64,000 nt of DNA from contig JXTC01000136.1 in the NCBI GenBank assembly GCA_002914845.1, positions 502,663-566,662 on the forward strand. Reading direction: 5' to 3'. The translations under genes and the position numbers were made by a program. This stretch comes from Trema orientale. Its lineage: Eukaryota > Streptophyta > Magnoliopsida > Rosales > Cannabaceae. Below are positions 48,600 through 61,080 of this stretch, in pieces; position 1 is the stretch's first letter, and each line of letters opens with the position of its first letter. The notes below the pieces were generated by a model that saw only the letters and a list, made by a program, of their open reading frames with translations, made no database searches and had not been told where the DNA came from.

Positions 48600-50506
48600 A
48601 ACAACTAATAATTGATCTACGCACTCAAAATGTCTGTTTCTGTATGTATTTGGAGGACCTGACTGAGGTTATCTAAATAGTATTTTATTCAAAAAGACGA
48701 AATTTCTTCTAGTGGAGTAGGAGGTGTTAATTGAAAAGTTACGGTGAAAAAACAAATTCCTTCCTAATTCTGAAGGACCAGTTTTCATTTTGAGGGTTTT
48801 TCCTTTTCTTCTTCAAAAACAAGTTTCTAAAATAAACATTTTATCCCTTTTTCTTTCCCAATAAGGATAAAAGTATTTTGAAAAGGTAAGTATAATTTTT
48901 GAAGGATTCATATTTTACATTCTATCCTTTTATTTCCAATATGGATAAAAGTATTTCGACAAAGTAAGAACTTCTAGTGGATCCATATTTTATGTTGCAA
49001 TCTTGTCCCTAATAAAACAACATCACGCAGTTGATCACATTGTTTTCTTTAATTATCTTTAATTCATCACAAAAGATATTCCCATGTGGGGATATCAATA
49101 TTTGATACATCAACCCATGCGAGGGCATGGGGTAAAAATTATAAAAGACTTTCAAAATATTCTAAAAGGGAAAAGAAAATATAAGGAAGCTATATGAAAA
49201 ACATTGTCGTAGCCAAATGGGATTTCCTCAATTTTTAAACTATGAATTTACAATAATTTTAGTAACATAGACCACTTCCAACCCTAGCTTCAAATTTCAT
49301 ATCACTACCACCCACCCAAAAAAAAAAAAATATCGGTGCTAATTATAGGACAGTGATATACAATAATAGACTAACCAAACAAACGAAAGCGGGACTAACA
49401 AAGTATGCTTCCTGTCAATTATTGAGAGCATTAAACCATACTTACCAATTTTTTTTCTTCTTTTAGTTTTGTGGGATAGCATCATAGCTACATCTAGAAA
49501 TTTTGCCTGTTAGTGTTACTTTTGATAGAAAGCAATAGCCAAGTTTGGACTTTAACGATATTTTCTTACTTGGGGGGAAGGGACCACGTCATCAGAAAAG
49601 ATCATAGACTTTCAATTATTGAGATTTGTGGTGTTAATACGGCGGTCATCTCTGGTTAGGTAGACTGGTCACCAAGTACTAATAGACTCGTAGGAACCAG
49701 GAAGCCACGAGCCCAAAGGATAAAAATACAAGCAGGAACCCCTTGGCCTTGCAACCACGTTACGTTATAGATTCCTTCACCCACCTTTCTATGCTAATAG
49801 GGCCCATTAGCCCTTCATCGCATGAGACGTCTAAACCAAGGAAAATAAAAAATGTGTTGTATATCATCAACATATGACAAACGACTTTGTCAGCCAAAAC
49901 AAAAAGTGACTTAGCAATAAGCTAATATTTTAACATTTTAATAAGTTCTTTTCACTAACAATTGCTCATTCTGTTGAAGTGACCTTAAATCAAAACGCTT
50001 CAGCAGCAACATGTCACCCCAAGATGAGTCAAAAAAAAAAAAAAACATGTCACCCCAAGACAGAAATGAACATTAGAATAAATAAATAAATAAATAAAAA
50101 TTGCTGGAACAATACAGAAAAGAACTTGCAACAAGACACTCTGAATCTTTGAAAACCTATTAGTGTGGAAGTAACGAGGAGATGAGGAATAAGGCTAGCC
50201 TAGCTAAATCTGCACCTCTTAAATTACAAAGGGACATTATGTTGTAGGCTTCTAGCCCAAAGGCGAGGCTGTAAACGTAATTACTGATTGCATTAATAGC
50301 TAACAATTCGTTCATAGCAAGAAGTTCGAGATTCACATGGACATTACAAAGAAAACCAACCTCACATCAAGTAGAATATTAGTAGAAAGTTACTCCATAT
50401 AGGCATATACTGTATCATGACAACAAAGCAGTCAAAGTGTCTACACCTCATTCACAAGGAAGCTGTTGATTTATATCCAAGACATCTAATTATCATTTAC
50501 TAGTCT
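48600..50506. other. intergenic DNA, no gene seen
   Basis: AT-rich, with a short near-duplicate (ATAAGGATAAAAGTATTTTG at 48862 and a similar stretch at 48942), (A)n runs near 49319 and 50031, and a duplicated ACATGTCACCCCAAGA at about 50009 and 50045. The last few hundred bases are the 3' flank of the zinc-binding protein gene. Confidence 0.5.
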
Positions 50507-52832
50507 CTACTTCAACAACGCAACAAAACTAGCCTGGACATTGGAAATCATGACCGGGACCTCCCCCTTCTCGCAATACTCAGCAAACTCTCCTCCTGAC
50601 AAGTCGATGTGGTCAAATCTGGTGCCCTCCAACTACAGAAGTGAGCATTCTTGTGAGCCTCATAAAGATACATCATCCATTCAACAAGGAAGAAATTCTC
50701 TTGAAAATGTTTTCAGCAGAAATTCAGTTGTAAATTACATGGGTTATTACCACGAGAAAAGCTCTCTAAAGTAACAGAAGGATAATGCCATTACCGTCAA
50801 AATCAAGAACAATTATACAATCAATAGTCAGACCATTGACCCTGTTCGCTAACAAAAGAGAAGTAAAGAAACTTACGGATACAGCCTTCCATCCACCAAT
50901 AAAGACAAAGCCCACTGGCTCATAACCCCTGCAGTCAAATAACATCAAGGTGGAGAATTTCCTTGATTGACTTGCTTCCTGGGTCAGTGGGCGACCATGA
51001 CCTGGTACCATTGTGACAGTTCCATCCCTCCCACAAAACTTGCACTGCATGAGAAATTATGTTCGACAAATAAACTTACCTATAGAATGTCTTTTCACCA
51101 AACATATGTCATTTATGCATAAAAAGGGGAAAAAAAGATAATAATAATCTAATGCCAAATATCAGTTATGCAGAGAAGGTAAAAAGGAAAAGCCAACAAA
51201 GTTGATGCAAGTCTGAAATGTCACAATATTTCACCGACCAAACCATAAATGAAAATAAGTTTTTTGTGTCCAAAATCCAAGTCAAATATGAGCCAGCTCC
51301 CTAAAAAAAGGGGATTTTAAAAAGAAAATGGACTACTCCCAGAGCTCACTCAGATAACGGCATGTACCCATCAAGAGGAGAGGGGTATTCATCAAATGAC
51401 TGAACAAGCAGCAGAGTTACAAGAACAAAACAGATTAAAGAAAATCTATTATAATGTCATCATAGAAACTCGGTACTTCTTCACACATTTTTTTTTTTTT
51501 AATTTTTGTTACACAAATAGGAAAATTTGGTTGCCTTTGATAATTGATCTTAAAAAAGACAGATCCATAATGCATTACACCCATCTATTGGTTAAGTATA
51601 TAACATAGTTGCAATAAAATAGTTACATAACACGAAAACGAACAATCAGTTGTAAGTAAAAAAAGAAAAACAAATTTAAGCCTGAACTTAAAAAAAGCTT
51701 CCAAAAATCACGAACAACAACATAGCCCCTCACAGCTTACTCTAATAAAGGCATGTATCCATCAATAGCAGGGTACTTCGTCAAATGACTAAGCAAGCAT
51801 TAGAGTTAGAAGAACCAAACGTATTAAGAAAAACCCATCAGTAACTCTATAATGTCATCATGGAAACCAGGTAGTTCTTCACACATTTTTATCGCATAAG
51901 TATAACATAGTTGCAAGAAAATAGTTACATAACGCCAATAAAACCAGTAAGTTGTCATTTATCAATAAAAAGCAAAAAGGAAAACAAGACTCACTTTCCT
52001 GAACTAAAAAGCTTCCAAGACTCAAAATTAGACCCTACTTGAAGGTACTAAAATTGCAGCACAAGCGGAAAAACTAACAAAGAAACTAAAGACCAAGGTC
52101 GTCTCGTCGTCAACGCCATCATCACTTGGCACACAAGTAACACATACTCTGTCAGGATATAAGTTGTTCTTCTATACTCCTACTCCTACTCCTACTCCAC
52201 TCTTTCAGTGATCAAATTGAAATGGAGCAAACAACAATCATGGGCTTAAATTTAAATTGATTTGAAATTACCTTCTGAATGAGATGAGTTGTTCCCTTGC
52301 CCACAGGAAGAGGAACAGTCTCGTGCAAAGACACACAGGTTTCTTTCTGGCTCACCTCTCCACATCTTCCACATTTCAACTACAAAAGCAATCAAACTAG
52401 TAAACAACATTACACACACACACACAAACACACACACAATTTAAAAAATAAAAATAAAAAATCGTAGTATACAGACCGAAAACCCTAGGTAAGAAAGAAG
52501 AGTAAAGAAATGAGGAACAAAAACCGGAACTAGCCAAAATTACAAACCCTAAACTGGATATTGTAATCAATATGTATAAAAATGGATTCTAACTACAAGT
52601 TTACAAAAAATAAAATAGTAGAGCTAAGCGGAATCCATAGCTTCAATGGAGACAAAGATGGAGTTAAGTAGGTTTTTTGAGGCAATGCCATTAAAATAGA
52701 GAAAATGGAAGAGAGAGAGAGAGATGAGACCTTGAAGAGGTAGGAGAACTCGGGGTCATCGCATCCGCCTTGGGGCTGTAAATCGGTGAGGTTGTCAAGG
52801 TCAGCGGTGATCTTAAGCGCATAGTTCACCAT
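50507..52832 (-). CDS. CXXC zinc-binding protein, DUF866/UPF0587 (human C1orf123/CZIB homologue)
   Basis: A small conserved eukaryotic protein of uncertain role, thought from its human relative to bind zinc. Four exons on the minus strand: 52832-52731, 52379-52272, 51044-50877, 50632-50507; GT-AG borders, all in phase 0, total 167 residues against about 160 in animals. The N-terminus is MVNYALKITADLDNL. The two metal-binding pairs are C37-G-R-C40 in LKCGRCGE and C71-K-F-C74 in CKFCGRDG, one per central exon. Family motifs also include GRPLT, FDCRGYEPVGF and, in the last exon, FDHIDLSGGEFAEYCEK. The protein ends ASFVALLK. No signal peptide or membrane segment, so it should be cytosolic. The second intron (1.2 kb) contains an internal duplication. 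Confidence 0.93.
51340..52010. repeat. duplicated segment in intron 2 of the zinc-binding protein gene
   Basis: Copy A (about 51345-51710) and copy B (about 51730-52020) share, in the same order, GGCATGTA-CCATCAA, TCAAATGACT-AGCAAGCA-like sequence, TATAATGTCATCAT, TTCTTCACACATTTTT, TATAACATAGTTGCAA, AATAGTTACATAAC and AAAAAGCTTCCA. By eye they are clearly diverged, with indels, so the duplication is older than the one at 41683-42126. Confidence 0.75.
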
Positions 52833-52896
52833 TTTTGGGCGTTGGCGTCAATCCGAAGCTCACTCTTTTTTTTTTCCTCACCTCTCCTCTCCTCTT

Positions 52897-52900
<4 letters not shown>

Positions 52901-52930
<30 letters not shown>
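52901..52930. repeat. (TC)n tract in the leader or promoter of the zinc-binding protein gene
   Basis: About fifteen TC units, GA on the gene's own strand, 70 bases upstream of the ATG. GA/CT tracts at this position are common in plant core promoters and leaders. Confidence 0.8.
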
Positions 52931-52934
<4 letters not shown>

Positions 52935-52999
52935 TCTCAAGTCCCCTTATATTTTCACTCTGGTCTGGGCCTCTGGGCTTTTGACCCAGAGCATCATCC

Positions 53000-55091
53000 A
53001 CTATCATCATTTCTCTCTGGGCTTTTTAGCCAAATGGACGAATTTCGAGTTTAAGTTTAATAAATGGCCCTTTTTCATATACTATTAAACAAGAGCCAAA
53101 TTTTATCAGAAGTTTTTAAAATACCCGAGTTTATCAAAATAAATCCCAAATATGTCCCTTTTTGTATACTTGTTTTATTAACACCCAATAATGATATATT
53201 AATATGAGATTGATACACTAATACGTAAAAATCGATATGCTGGTATACAGTTGGTATATGAAAAAATTAATCTACTACAAAATATTGGTAATTTTGCAAA
53301 AAATAAATAAAAAAGCGGACATTTATTAAATACGTTTTAAAAAGGGGGCCATTTCTTAAAAATAAGGTGAAAAAGGCTATTTTTTATTACCACGTATATA
53401 TTTTTTCGGGAATTCTGTGCTAGAACTCATTTTTTTTGGATGTATCACTAGTAGAATGTTTTCTTTTTAAACCGTTTAATCAAATTTGATGAACATAAAT
53501 TATTTCAAAAAAAACTTATTAGTAAAAAAAGAATGGATCCGACAAAATTAGAATTAGTTTTACTGCTAGGTAAATCTACCAAAGATGGAATGATCCCAAA
53601 AGCATTAACGAATTATTGAAGGCATGAGTCTGTTAGGTACTAACGGTAATAGATTAGTTAAGCTTGGTTTCAAATAATTAGATGAGTTTGTTAGTCTAAC
53701 CAAATAGGAAGCTTAGTAATTTCGACTTGGACATGAACTTTTACTTTATAAACAAATTTGAGTCTCTCATATTCATTTTTATCATGGAAGATTCATAATT
53801 CCTCTCTTTCATTATCAAGCGAAAAAACAAACAAATAAATTGTTCCCAAGTAAACAAAAGAAAAAAATTAAATAAATATTTGTTTAATTTTCTAAGGTTA
53901 AATAATTACTAATTAGTTTGTTTATTAGAAAATAGAAAGTATCTATTTAATTAAGTCTATATAGACTTTGTTGAAGTTGGTAATTGATCCAGAGCTTATA
54001 CTAGAGTAATGTTATGAATTATATGTAGTATTTAGCACTACACATTAATATGCGAGATATGCGAGATATATATACTTAAATTTTTGTGATGGGACTCGCT
54101 TTTTTACTAGTATTTAATACTAAGCACTATAAGTACCTTATAGCATTTCTAAGATACATATAGTGTTTGTCAGAATGAACTGCAATGAAGGCATGACATG
54201 CTATGTTGTTGTCCAATGTCTGAGAATTGCAGAAGTAATTATCAACATTCATCAACACTGTTATCGAAAGGCTAGAATTAATCCATGTTATATGCTTTTT
54301 TCGAGACTTTTACTCGACTATGATCAAGCTGGTAGACCACGAGGATAAAAACTCTCTTGCCGAGAGGAAGCCGAGCTGCTAGATGATCGTGTACTTGCCC
54401 AAAAAAAATGAGAAATTGAGGAGTTGTGTGCACTTGGGAAAGCCAATAGAATGACCATAAATTAGGAAACTTTGCCGACAAGGCTTAAATTAGCTTTACA
54501 TCAATAATTACGCACCTGATTTCATAAATTAACTACATTTATTCAATATGGAAACTGCGGCTACCCTCTCTTATAAATAAAAGGACTAGACACCCAAAAA
54601 AAAAAAAATGATGTAGGTAATTCGTTGACAATGATGTAGGTAATTCGTTAATTTGTAGTGATGAACCATTTAAAATTCTTTTTTCGTTGACATAAAAAAA
54701 TAACCATCAACAGTTCATACTATCCTCTTTATGAACCCATTTTGCATTATTGATGATGCCCCATTTCAAATGATGAAAATGAAATATACATGATCAGAAG
54801 GTGAAGGTGAATCATGCAACATTTACGGACTTCTAGTAGTTGCACTACAATTATTTGAGTGTCAATTTACAATCGCAAACACCAAATTCTTGAAAAAAAA
54901 AAAAAGGAAGTAATGCAATCTATGATATGATTCTTTCCCCTTGAAAGTAGATTTGATAAGTTTTTGTTAGAATTTTATGTTTAGATTATTTTCCTGGATT
55001 TCAAAAAAAAAAAAAAAAGGAAAATAAATACGCATAGTTTTGTCTGAGTTTTGGTTCTTAAATTAGAAGTTTATTGAGACAAATTGGGAAA
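53000..55091. other. intergenic DNA between the divergent zinc-binding and neprosin genes
   Basis: No gene recognised. A short foldback spans about 54004-54150: GTAATGTTATGAATTATATG pairs loosely with the reverse of the sequence ending at 54152, resembling the termini of the MITE family at 3177 and 4548. The region otherwise consists of AT-rich sequence with short A runs. Confidence 0.4.
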
Positions 55092-55127
55092 ATGTTCTGG
55101 TTTCATGGTTCAAGATATTTCAGAGAA

Positions 55128-57437
55128 ATGGGACTCGTCTTATTGGGAATGACTTTCATTAGTCTTTGGATACATTCGGAGGCTCATTACTCGCCGTCTA
55201 AGCACAGGGTTTCGGAAATTGATAGGAAAATAAACCGCCTTAGAAGGCATATAGTGAAAAGCATTAAGGTATAGCTTTAGTTTTCCTCAAGTACTTATTG
55301 TGTTCTTTTGCATACACATACATATACACACACACATTACATAACATTACTACTTTGTTATGACTTGCGAACTAGACAGTTTTTCTATAAAATATTACTG
55401 TGGTTTGTAGAGTGAAGATGGAGATATTATTGACTGCATTGACCTATACAAGCAGCCAGCTTTTGATCACCCTGCTCTTCGGAATCACACCATTCAGGTC
55501 AGCTTAATTAATATATATGTGCATACATACGTACATATTCTTCAATGTATTAAGCTAGTGCATGCATCTAAGTAAATTACTTAGGTTATTTTCCTATTCA
55601 GATGACACCCACGTATAATCCAACGGCAAAAAATTCGAAAGAAAGGAATAACATTGAAGATTCTTCAATGAATATTGTAACCCAAGTATGGAAAAAGGGT
55701 GGAAGCTGTCCTAAGGAAACTATACCGGTTCGAAGAATCAGGAAAACAGACCTAATTAGAGATGACAATATAGAAAACTATGGAAGGAAAAGACCCCAAT
55801 TAAGTACTGAGAACAAGAATTTGTCTGTTCAACTTGCAAATCACTCGGTAATTACTATTTAGTCTATGGCTTGCTCTCGTGCTTGAATTATTATGATAAT
55901 TAAGTAAATTATTTTACTTTTAGAAGCAGCTTCTTTTCCTTCCTTTTTTTTTTTTTGAACTCTTTTATCGCATGTATGGTGTTTAATCATTTGAATTTTC
56001 AGAAGGCGATATTGCTTACCGTAGGGTATAGGTATTTAGGAGCGAAAGGAGACATTAAAGTTTTCAATCCTTCAGTTGAGAAAGACGATGAGTACACTAC
56101 TTCTCAAGTTTCTCTTATAAACGGTCCTTACTATGAGTATGAAAGCATTGAATCCGGATGGGCGGTAATAACTCAACACTTTCACTCCTTTTGTTTCCCA
56201 TGTATTTTCCGAAGTTTTTTATAATCATACTCTCATATTCCAAATACGGGTCCCACTTGATGTATCATTATATATAATCAGTCATATAATGTTAAGCACT
56301 GATGGTGCCCATAACGATACTCATTTCTATGATACCAAGTAATCAACCTTACAGAAAGTTTTTTCACATTATTTTAATTAGATCTTTTCATATGTAAATT
56401 TTCAGGTGAATCCGGGTGTTTATGGAGATAGACAGACTCGATTCTTCGTATATTGGACGGTACACCTATACGCACAATTAAAACTTCAGATATATTTTTA
56501 GAATAAGTTCAAATTAGGACCAACAATATCTTAATTGGTTTTTTCGCCTATTCTTTCTACAATTAAACACCTTATGTTTACTCGGAGAAAAATTCACCAA
56601 TCTTTTCCTTTTGGAAAAAAAAAAAAAAATTTATTAGGCTGACGCTTCGAAGACAACAGGTTGCTTTGATATCACTTGCCCTGGTTTCGTTCAAACTAGT
56701 AATGAAATTGCTCTTGGTGCAGCAATCTACCCTTTATCGGTCCCTAATGGGCTTCCCTACCAGATAACCGTTTACATTTTTAAGGTAACAATAAAAACAT
56801 ATACATAAAACCAAGCAGTAGCGTCAATAGTATATAGAGCATACGTTACCAATAGCGTGAGATTCTCAATGTCATATCATATAATGTAGCTACTAGCTAG
56901 TTTCTATATGTCATGTCGTATAAGGTAAGAATTAAAATTTGATAAAAGTTACTAAAAAAGCGACTTAAAATGTCGATAGTATCATATTATAGTTTGAATT
57001 CATTCTCATTTTTTCATGGTTCCCATTGTTTGAACTCTTATATAATCCTTTAGCAGGATCCAAACACAAGCAATTGGTGGGTGCAATATGGGGAAAAGAT
57101 GAACATAGGGTATTGGCCACCAGACTTATTCCATGGCCTGCGTTACAATGCGGACAGCGTGGAGTGGGGAGGGGAAGTTTACAGCACTACAGTTGGGCAC
57201 ACTCCTCACACGTCGACCGGAATGGGAAGTGGGCGCTTTCCCGATTATGTTTTCGGGAATTCGGGTGTCGTTAAGAGAATGCGAATACACGACAATTCTG
57301 CTACCTTGAAGTTCCCGGAATGGGTTGAGCAATTCACGGATGAGTTCAACTGTTACGATGTTGAGTACGTTGAGGATTACATTGAAGATCCTGAGTTTTA
57401 CTATGGAGGACCCGGAAGAAATCCAATGTGCCCTTAG
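55128..57437 (+). CDS. neprosin-domain protein (DUF239 with DUF4409 activation domain)
   Basis: Seven coding exons: 55128-55268, 55411-55497, 55602-55847, 56003-56164, 56406-56459, 56638-56784, 57057-57437; GT-AG borders and all in phase 0, total 405 residues, normal for the family. I start at the ATG of [19 protein letters not shown], a clean signal peptide; an in-frame ATG at 55092 would add 12 residues in front and is possible. The N-terminal half is the activation (DUF4409) region with [17 protein letters not shown] sequence and [11 protein letters not shown]. The neprosin domain follows from about residue 159, with [33 protein letters not shown] and IGYWPPDLF. The end has [17 protein letters not shown]. 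Neprosin of pitcher plants is a secreted glutamic peptidase specific for proline; activity of the many land-plant paralogues is unproven. A paralogue starts at 63784. Confidence 0.9.
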
Positions 57438-58709
57438 CTAGGGGATGGTACTTGCTTTTGAGTTGGAATTGCCTTAGCTAGTACAGATATGGACTTAGTA
57501 AAATTTATATGTCATATACATTAATTTTGTGTGCGTACTTGAGGGACTATAAACATGTGGCATACGGGAAGAAAATCAAATAGTAAAATAAAAGTCTTTC
57601 TTCTCTTCTTGAATTTGTACTCGAATCTTCCATATCCAATTCTAATGTCCTAAATGTTGATTCCCTAACAAGTTGGCAGTAGAGTACTGATGACACATTG
57701 TTATGATTTTGAATCGATCAATATCAATAATTTCACTCAATAAAATAGCACAACAAATATCAATCTATATGTAATCATCTATCGGCCAAATTATAGTATT
57801 GTATTGACAATCAGATAGGAAAATTACGCAACTCCACAAGAGATGCAATGCACATTCCATCAGAGATGCCTCTTTTATTCTAACATCCGATTGAGTTGAT
57901 AATGAATCTTTTGCATAAATTGATATTTGCCAGCATAAATTATTTCAATGTGAAATTGGAAGGCTTTAAATCTAGAAAACCCACACAATACCACAAAAAT
58001 AATAAACAAAATTCACGTAGATATGGAATTAAGTATGGGAAAACGATCATGGATGTAAATAGACATACTCTTCAAACAAATGAATGAATTATTAAAGCAA
58101 AAAACCCATATTATAATGAAGGGCATAAAGCGGTAATTTTGCAAAAGGGATTAAAAATGGGAAAAAAAACAAGTATAACCTGAAATTGGATTAAATTGTA
58201 ATGATTCTCAAATGTGAGCTTGTTTCATAATTTCTGAAAGTCGAAGGTCATTTTGCTATTTCAGAAAGGTTATTTGGTTACTAGTTTGGGCGAAGAGGAG
58301 AGGAAACTTGAATGGAAGTGGCTTATTTGCAAATTTGGAAAAAAATAATCTGCAATTTAGATCTGCCACTTGGCAGATAACCCTAGAAATCCCCAAATTC
58401 CCTGGCTTCTCTTTCTTCTCTCACTTTCCCCTTTTCTCGATACACATCTATTCCTTGAAACCCTTTTAGGCCTCGCTAGAACTCCGACGCTACTGCTCTT
58501 ACAACCAAACATGCCAACCAGCATGAACAAGTGCTGTCGAAAACCACCTGAGATGCCGCAAGGGGAAAAATTGAGACCGATGAGGAAAACAACTTCCGAG
58601 GGATTTTTTTTGGCTCAAAATGCCGCTATGGGTCTTTCACTATTGATGAGTGGGCCTTTCCTAGGCTAGCGCCGACCTATCCCACTAGTTGGTCGAGCTC
58701 GAGTCGTCT
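57438..58709. other. neprosin 3' flank and unexplained intergenic DNA
   Basis: The 3' untranslated region probably ends near 57.6 kb, where AATAAAAG lies at 57586. From about 58100 the sequence resembles the start of a large LTR (GGGATTAAAAATGGG near 58148, compare the Gypsy LTR near 13335), followed by a GC-richer stretch at 58370-58680 with a short frame beginning MPTSMNKCCRKPPEMPQGE. No protein was recognised. Possibly a decayed Gypsy LTR. Confidence 0.35.
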
Positions 58710-58904
58710 TTGATGGGAGGGAAATTGATCTAGATAGTTCTAATTTGGGTCAATTTGACTTTTTTAGTTCACTTTTTTAAAATGATATTTCTAATACTCT
58801 CTAGGCAACAAAAAGTCTAAAATACCCTTGGCTCTAAATGCCCTTATCACATAGGAGAATCAGCCAAGAAAGCGTCAAAATCGTCTTCCTCCTCCATTCA
58901 TCCA

Positions 58905-58905
<1 letters not shown>

Positions 58906-58946
<41 letters not shown>

Positions 58947-58975
58947 ATCTCTCTCTCTCTTTCTCTCTCTCCATT
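58906..58975. repeat. (CT)n tract within the Mutator-like element
   Basis: A long, slightly interrupted CT run just before the gene-like segment, as in a plant 5' leader. Confidence 0.85.
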
Positions 58976-59135
58976 TTTATTAGATCTGAGCCCGGCCCCA
59001 AACTAAATCGGTCTCGCACCTCGCCCAATCCGAAAATCTTCCTCATCTCTCTATTGATCTTATTGAACCGTCCTCCAAGAGGACTCTGTCGCCTTCGACT
59101 TTGTCTCTCAAATCTCCCAGTTTCGTCCTTCTTCA

Positions 59136-59472
59136 ATGGCTTCTGCTTCTTTCTCCTTCGCCTCTTTGGAGATCTAAGACTCGTCTTACCAATCGGCTTG
59201 AAATTGCTGACGAGCATGTGGAGCAGTTTGGGTCTAGGTGGCGGTACAAGAGCAGGACATCTCAGTTGGGTTTATTGGATTCTGTCTCGCCTGGAAATGC
59301 GAGAAGATCGAGGAGGCTACTGGAGATGGAAGTTAGGGAAGAGAAAGAATTGAGTTTGGTTGAAGGTATTGGAAAGCCGGGGAAAAGGCACCACATCGCG
59401 AGGTTTAAGAAAGAGAAGGTGAGCCTGATTTCTTCTGTACCCTCTTCAAATTTGTCTCCAAGTAAGTCCTAA
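59136..59472 (+). pseudogene. gene-like segment captured in the Mutator-like element
   Basis: A leader-like stretch is followed by ATG at 59136 and MASASFSFASLEI, then a stop at 59175-59177. In a different frame the sequence stays open as TRLTNRLEIADEHVEQFG, then RRSRRLLEMEVREEKELS and KRHHIARFKKEK, ending at a donor-like AAG|GTGAGC at about 59418. The codon-like composition, CT-rich leader and donor site suggest a captured first exon with a frameshift near 59150-59180. I do not recognise the protein, and no function is proposed. Confidence 0.4.
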
Positions 59473-59840
59473 TTAAATGTATCATTGACACAACTTTTGT
59501 GACTTTAAGTCACAGATCTTGTCTACTATTAGCGATTGTATGACCTAAAGTCACACATTGTGACTTCTAATCTGTAAGTTATGGATTTTCATGTGAAAAT
59601 TAGATTTTGTGTGAGTTACGGGCGTTGTTAGCCATTGTTAAATAGTTGTTACTAAACCATTGTTAGACAATGTGAATACTTATTTTGATTTTGTAATGTA
59701 GGCACTAATTTGGTGAATGTGATGCACATACTGTAAAAAAATATCGATATAATTTACTGGTCAATAATTTCTTGGAAACAATGAATAAAATGAATAATGT
59801 TTTGTGGAATATTAATTGTGTGACTAATTATGTGTGACAA

Positions 59841-60410
59841 AAAAAATCAAGATGAATCGAGTAGCAGGTTCTCTATCTTTTGTTACTGCCCGTCACAAAT
59901 GTATAACTATTAGTTGCACTAAAATATAAATTCTTTTAACTATTCGTAATGATGTAAAACAAACTTTGACCAGCAATCATAAAATTGTGACTACCAATAA
60001 CAAAATTGTGAGTAATGTAACAATTTAAAACATACCCAGAAAAAGACGTCATAAAAATTGTGACCATCAGTCACAAAATTATGACACTACTCATGTCTTC
60101 AAAAATTCACAATATTCGTAATGATAAAACAAATCAAGCTGAATCAAGTGGTAGGTTCTCTATCTTTTGTTACTGACCGTCACAAATGTGTGACTATTAG
60201 TTGCACTAAAATATTAATTTTTTTAACTATTCGTAATGATGTAAAACAAACTTTGACCAGCAATCACAAAATTGTGACTGCCAATAACAAAATTGTGAGT
60301 ATTATAACAATTTAAAACATACCCAGAAAAGGCGTCATAAAAATTGTGACCATCAATCACAAAATTATGATACTACTCACGTCTTCGAAAATTCATAATA
60401 TTCGTAATGA
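59841..60410. repeat. tandem 285-bp repeats with TCACAAAATTGTGA palindromes
   Basis: Copy 1 (about 59841-60125) and copy 2 (about 60126-60410) share GGTTCTCTATCTTTTGTTAC, TAGTTGCACTAAAATAT, CAAACTTTGACCAGCAATCA, AACATACCCAGAAAA and ATATTCGTAATGAT with few changes. The palindromic word TCACAAAATTGTGA, or close variants, recurs through both copies and beyond them (to 60452), and GTGACTTTAAGTCAC lies at 59499. Confidence 0.9.
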
Positions 60411-60714
60411 TATCAAACAAATTATTTCGAAAAAAAATATCAGTCACAAAATTGTGACTACTAGTAACTAAACATAAAATGGCAGAAGGGCAATTTCGGA
60501 ATGACTATTTTTTCTCTCTCTCCAAAAGTAACTAAAAAAGTCATTATTTTGAACTATAAATGTCATTTTGAAAAAGTGAATTAAAAAAGTCAATTTGGCC
60601 CAAATTTGAACTATCCATGTCAATTTTCCTTGATGGGAACATAAGTGGTTTTCTACAGTTTTGAATTTGGGTTTGTATAGTCATTTTTTGATGGGTTTCT
60701 AACACTTATACCTA

Positions 60715-61080
60715 CAAAAATAGAAAAAAATTACAAATATACCGAAGTCAAATTTTTTTCCAATTTTCGTATGGTTTTTATTAGGAAAATATCACTTTTA
60801 AAAAAATATTTAGAAAAATATCATTTTTAAAATAGTTACTGGTTAGAAACTGGTTACAGGTTACCAGTTAATACTAATTATAAATATCTTTAGTTACTAG
60901 TTACTAGTTTCTGGAAACTGATTACTGGAAACTAGTTACTATTTTAAAAATGGTATTTTTCTAAATATTTTTTAAAAAACGGTATTGTTATAATAAAATC
61001 GTACTGCATCTTAAAAAGTACAAAACCACTGTATTTTTCAAATTTTTTTTCAGAATCACCGTATATTGTGTAATTTCTCC
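60715..61080. mobile_element. foldback element, probable MITE
   Basis: Arms of more than 100 bases: TATTTAGAAAAATATCATTTTTAAAATAGTTAC on the left mirrors GTTACTATTTTAAAAATGG and what follows on the right (cited in part). The outer ends, AAAAATTACAAATATACCG and the reverse complement GAGAAATTACACAATATACGG-like sequence, also pair. The loop is made of GTTACTAGTT/AACTGGTTAC words. No target duplication was fixed. Confidence 0.55.

Larger units (their letters stand above)
58719..60629. mobile_element. Mutator-like element, Pack-MULE candidate
   Basis: A 1911-bp element flanked by a perfect 9-bp duplication TTGATGGGA (58710-58718 and 60630-60638). The terminal inverted repeats are about 80 bases long: the left begins GGGAAATTGATCTAGATAG and the reverse complement of the right begins GGAAAATTGACATGGATAG. 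Both continue through ATTTGGG(T/C)CAA and TTGACTTTTTTA. A 9-bp duplication with long inverted repeats is diagnostic of Mutator-like elements. There is no transposase. The interior holds a GC-rich gene-like segment (58830-59470) and then 285-bp direct repeats. Carrying host gene sequence without transposase defines a Pack-MULE; that part is inference until the parent gene is found. Confidence 0.8.

Noticed and set aside
55074..55127. Longer N-terminus for the neprosin protein
   Set aside because: The longest frame begins with TTG. The ATG at 55092 is possible, but the ATG at 55128 opens a cleaner signal peptide.
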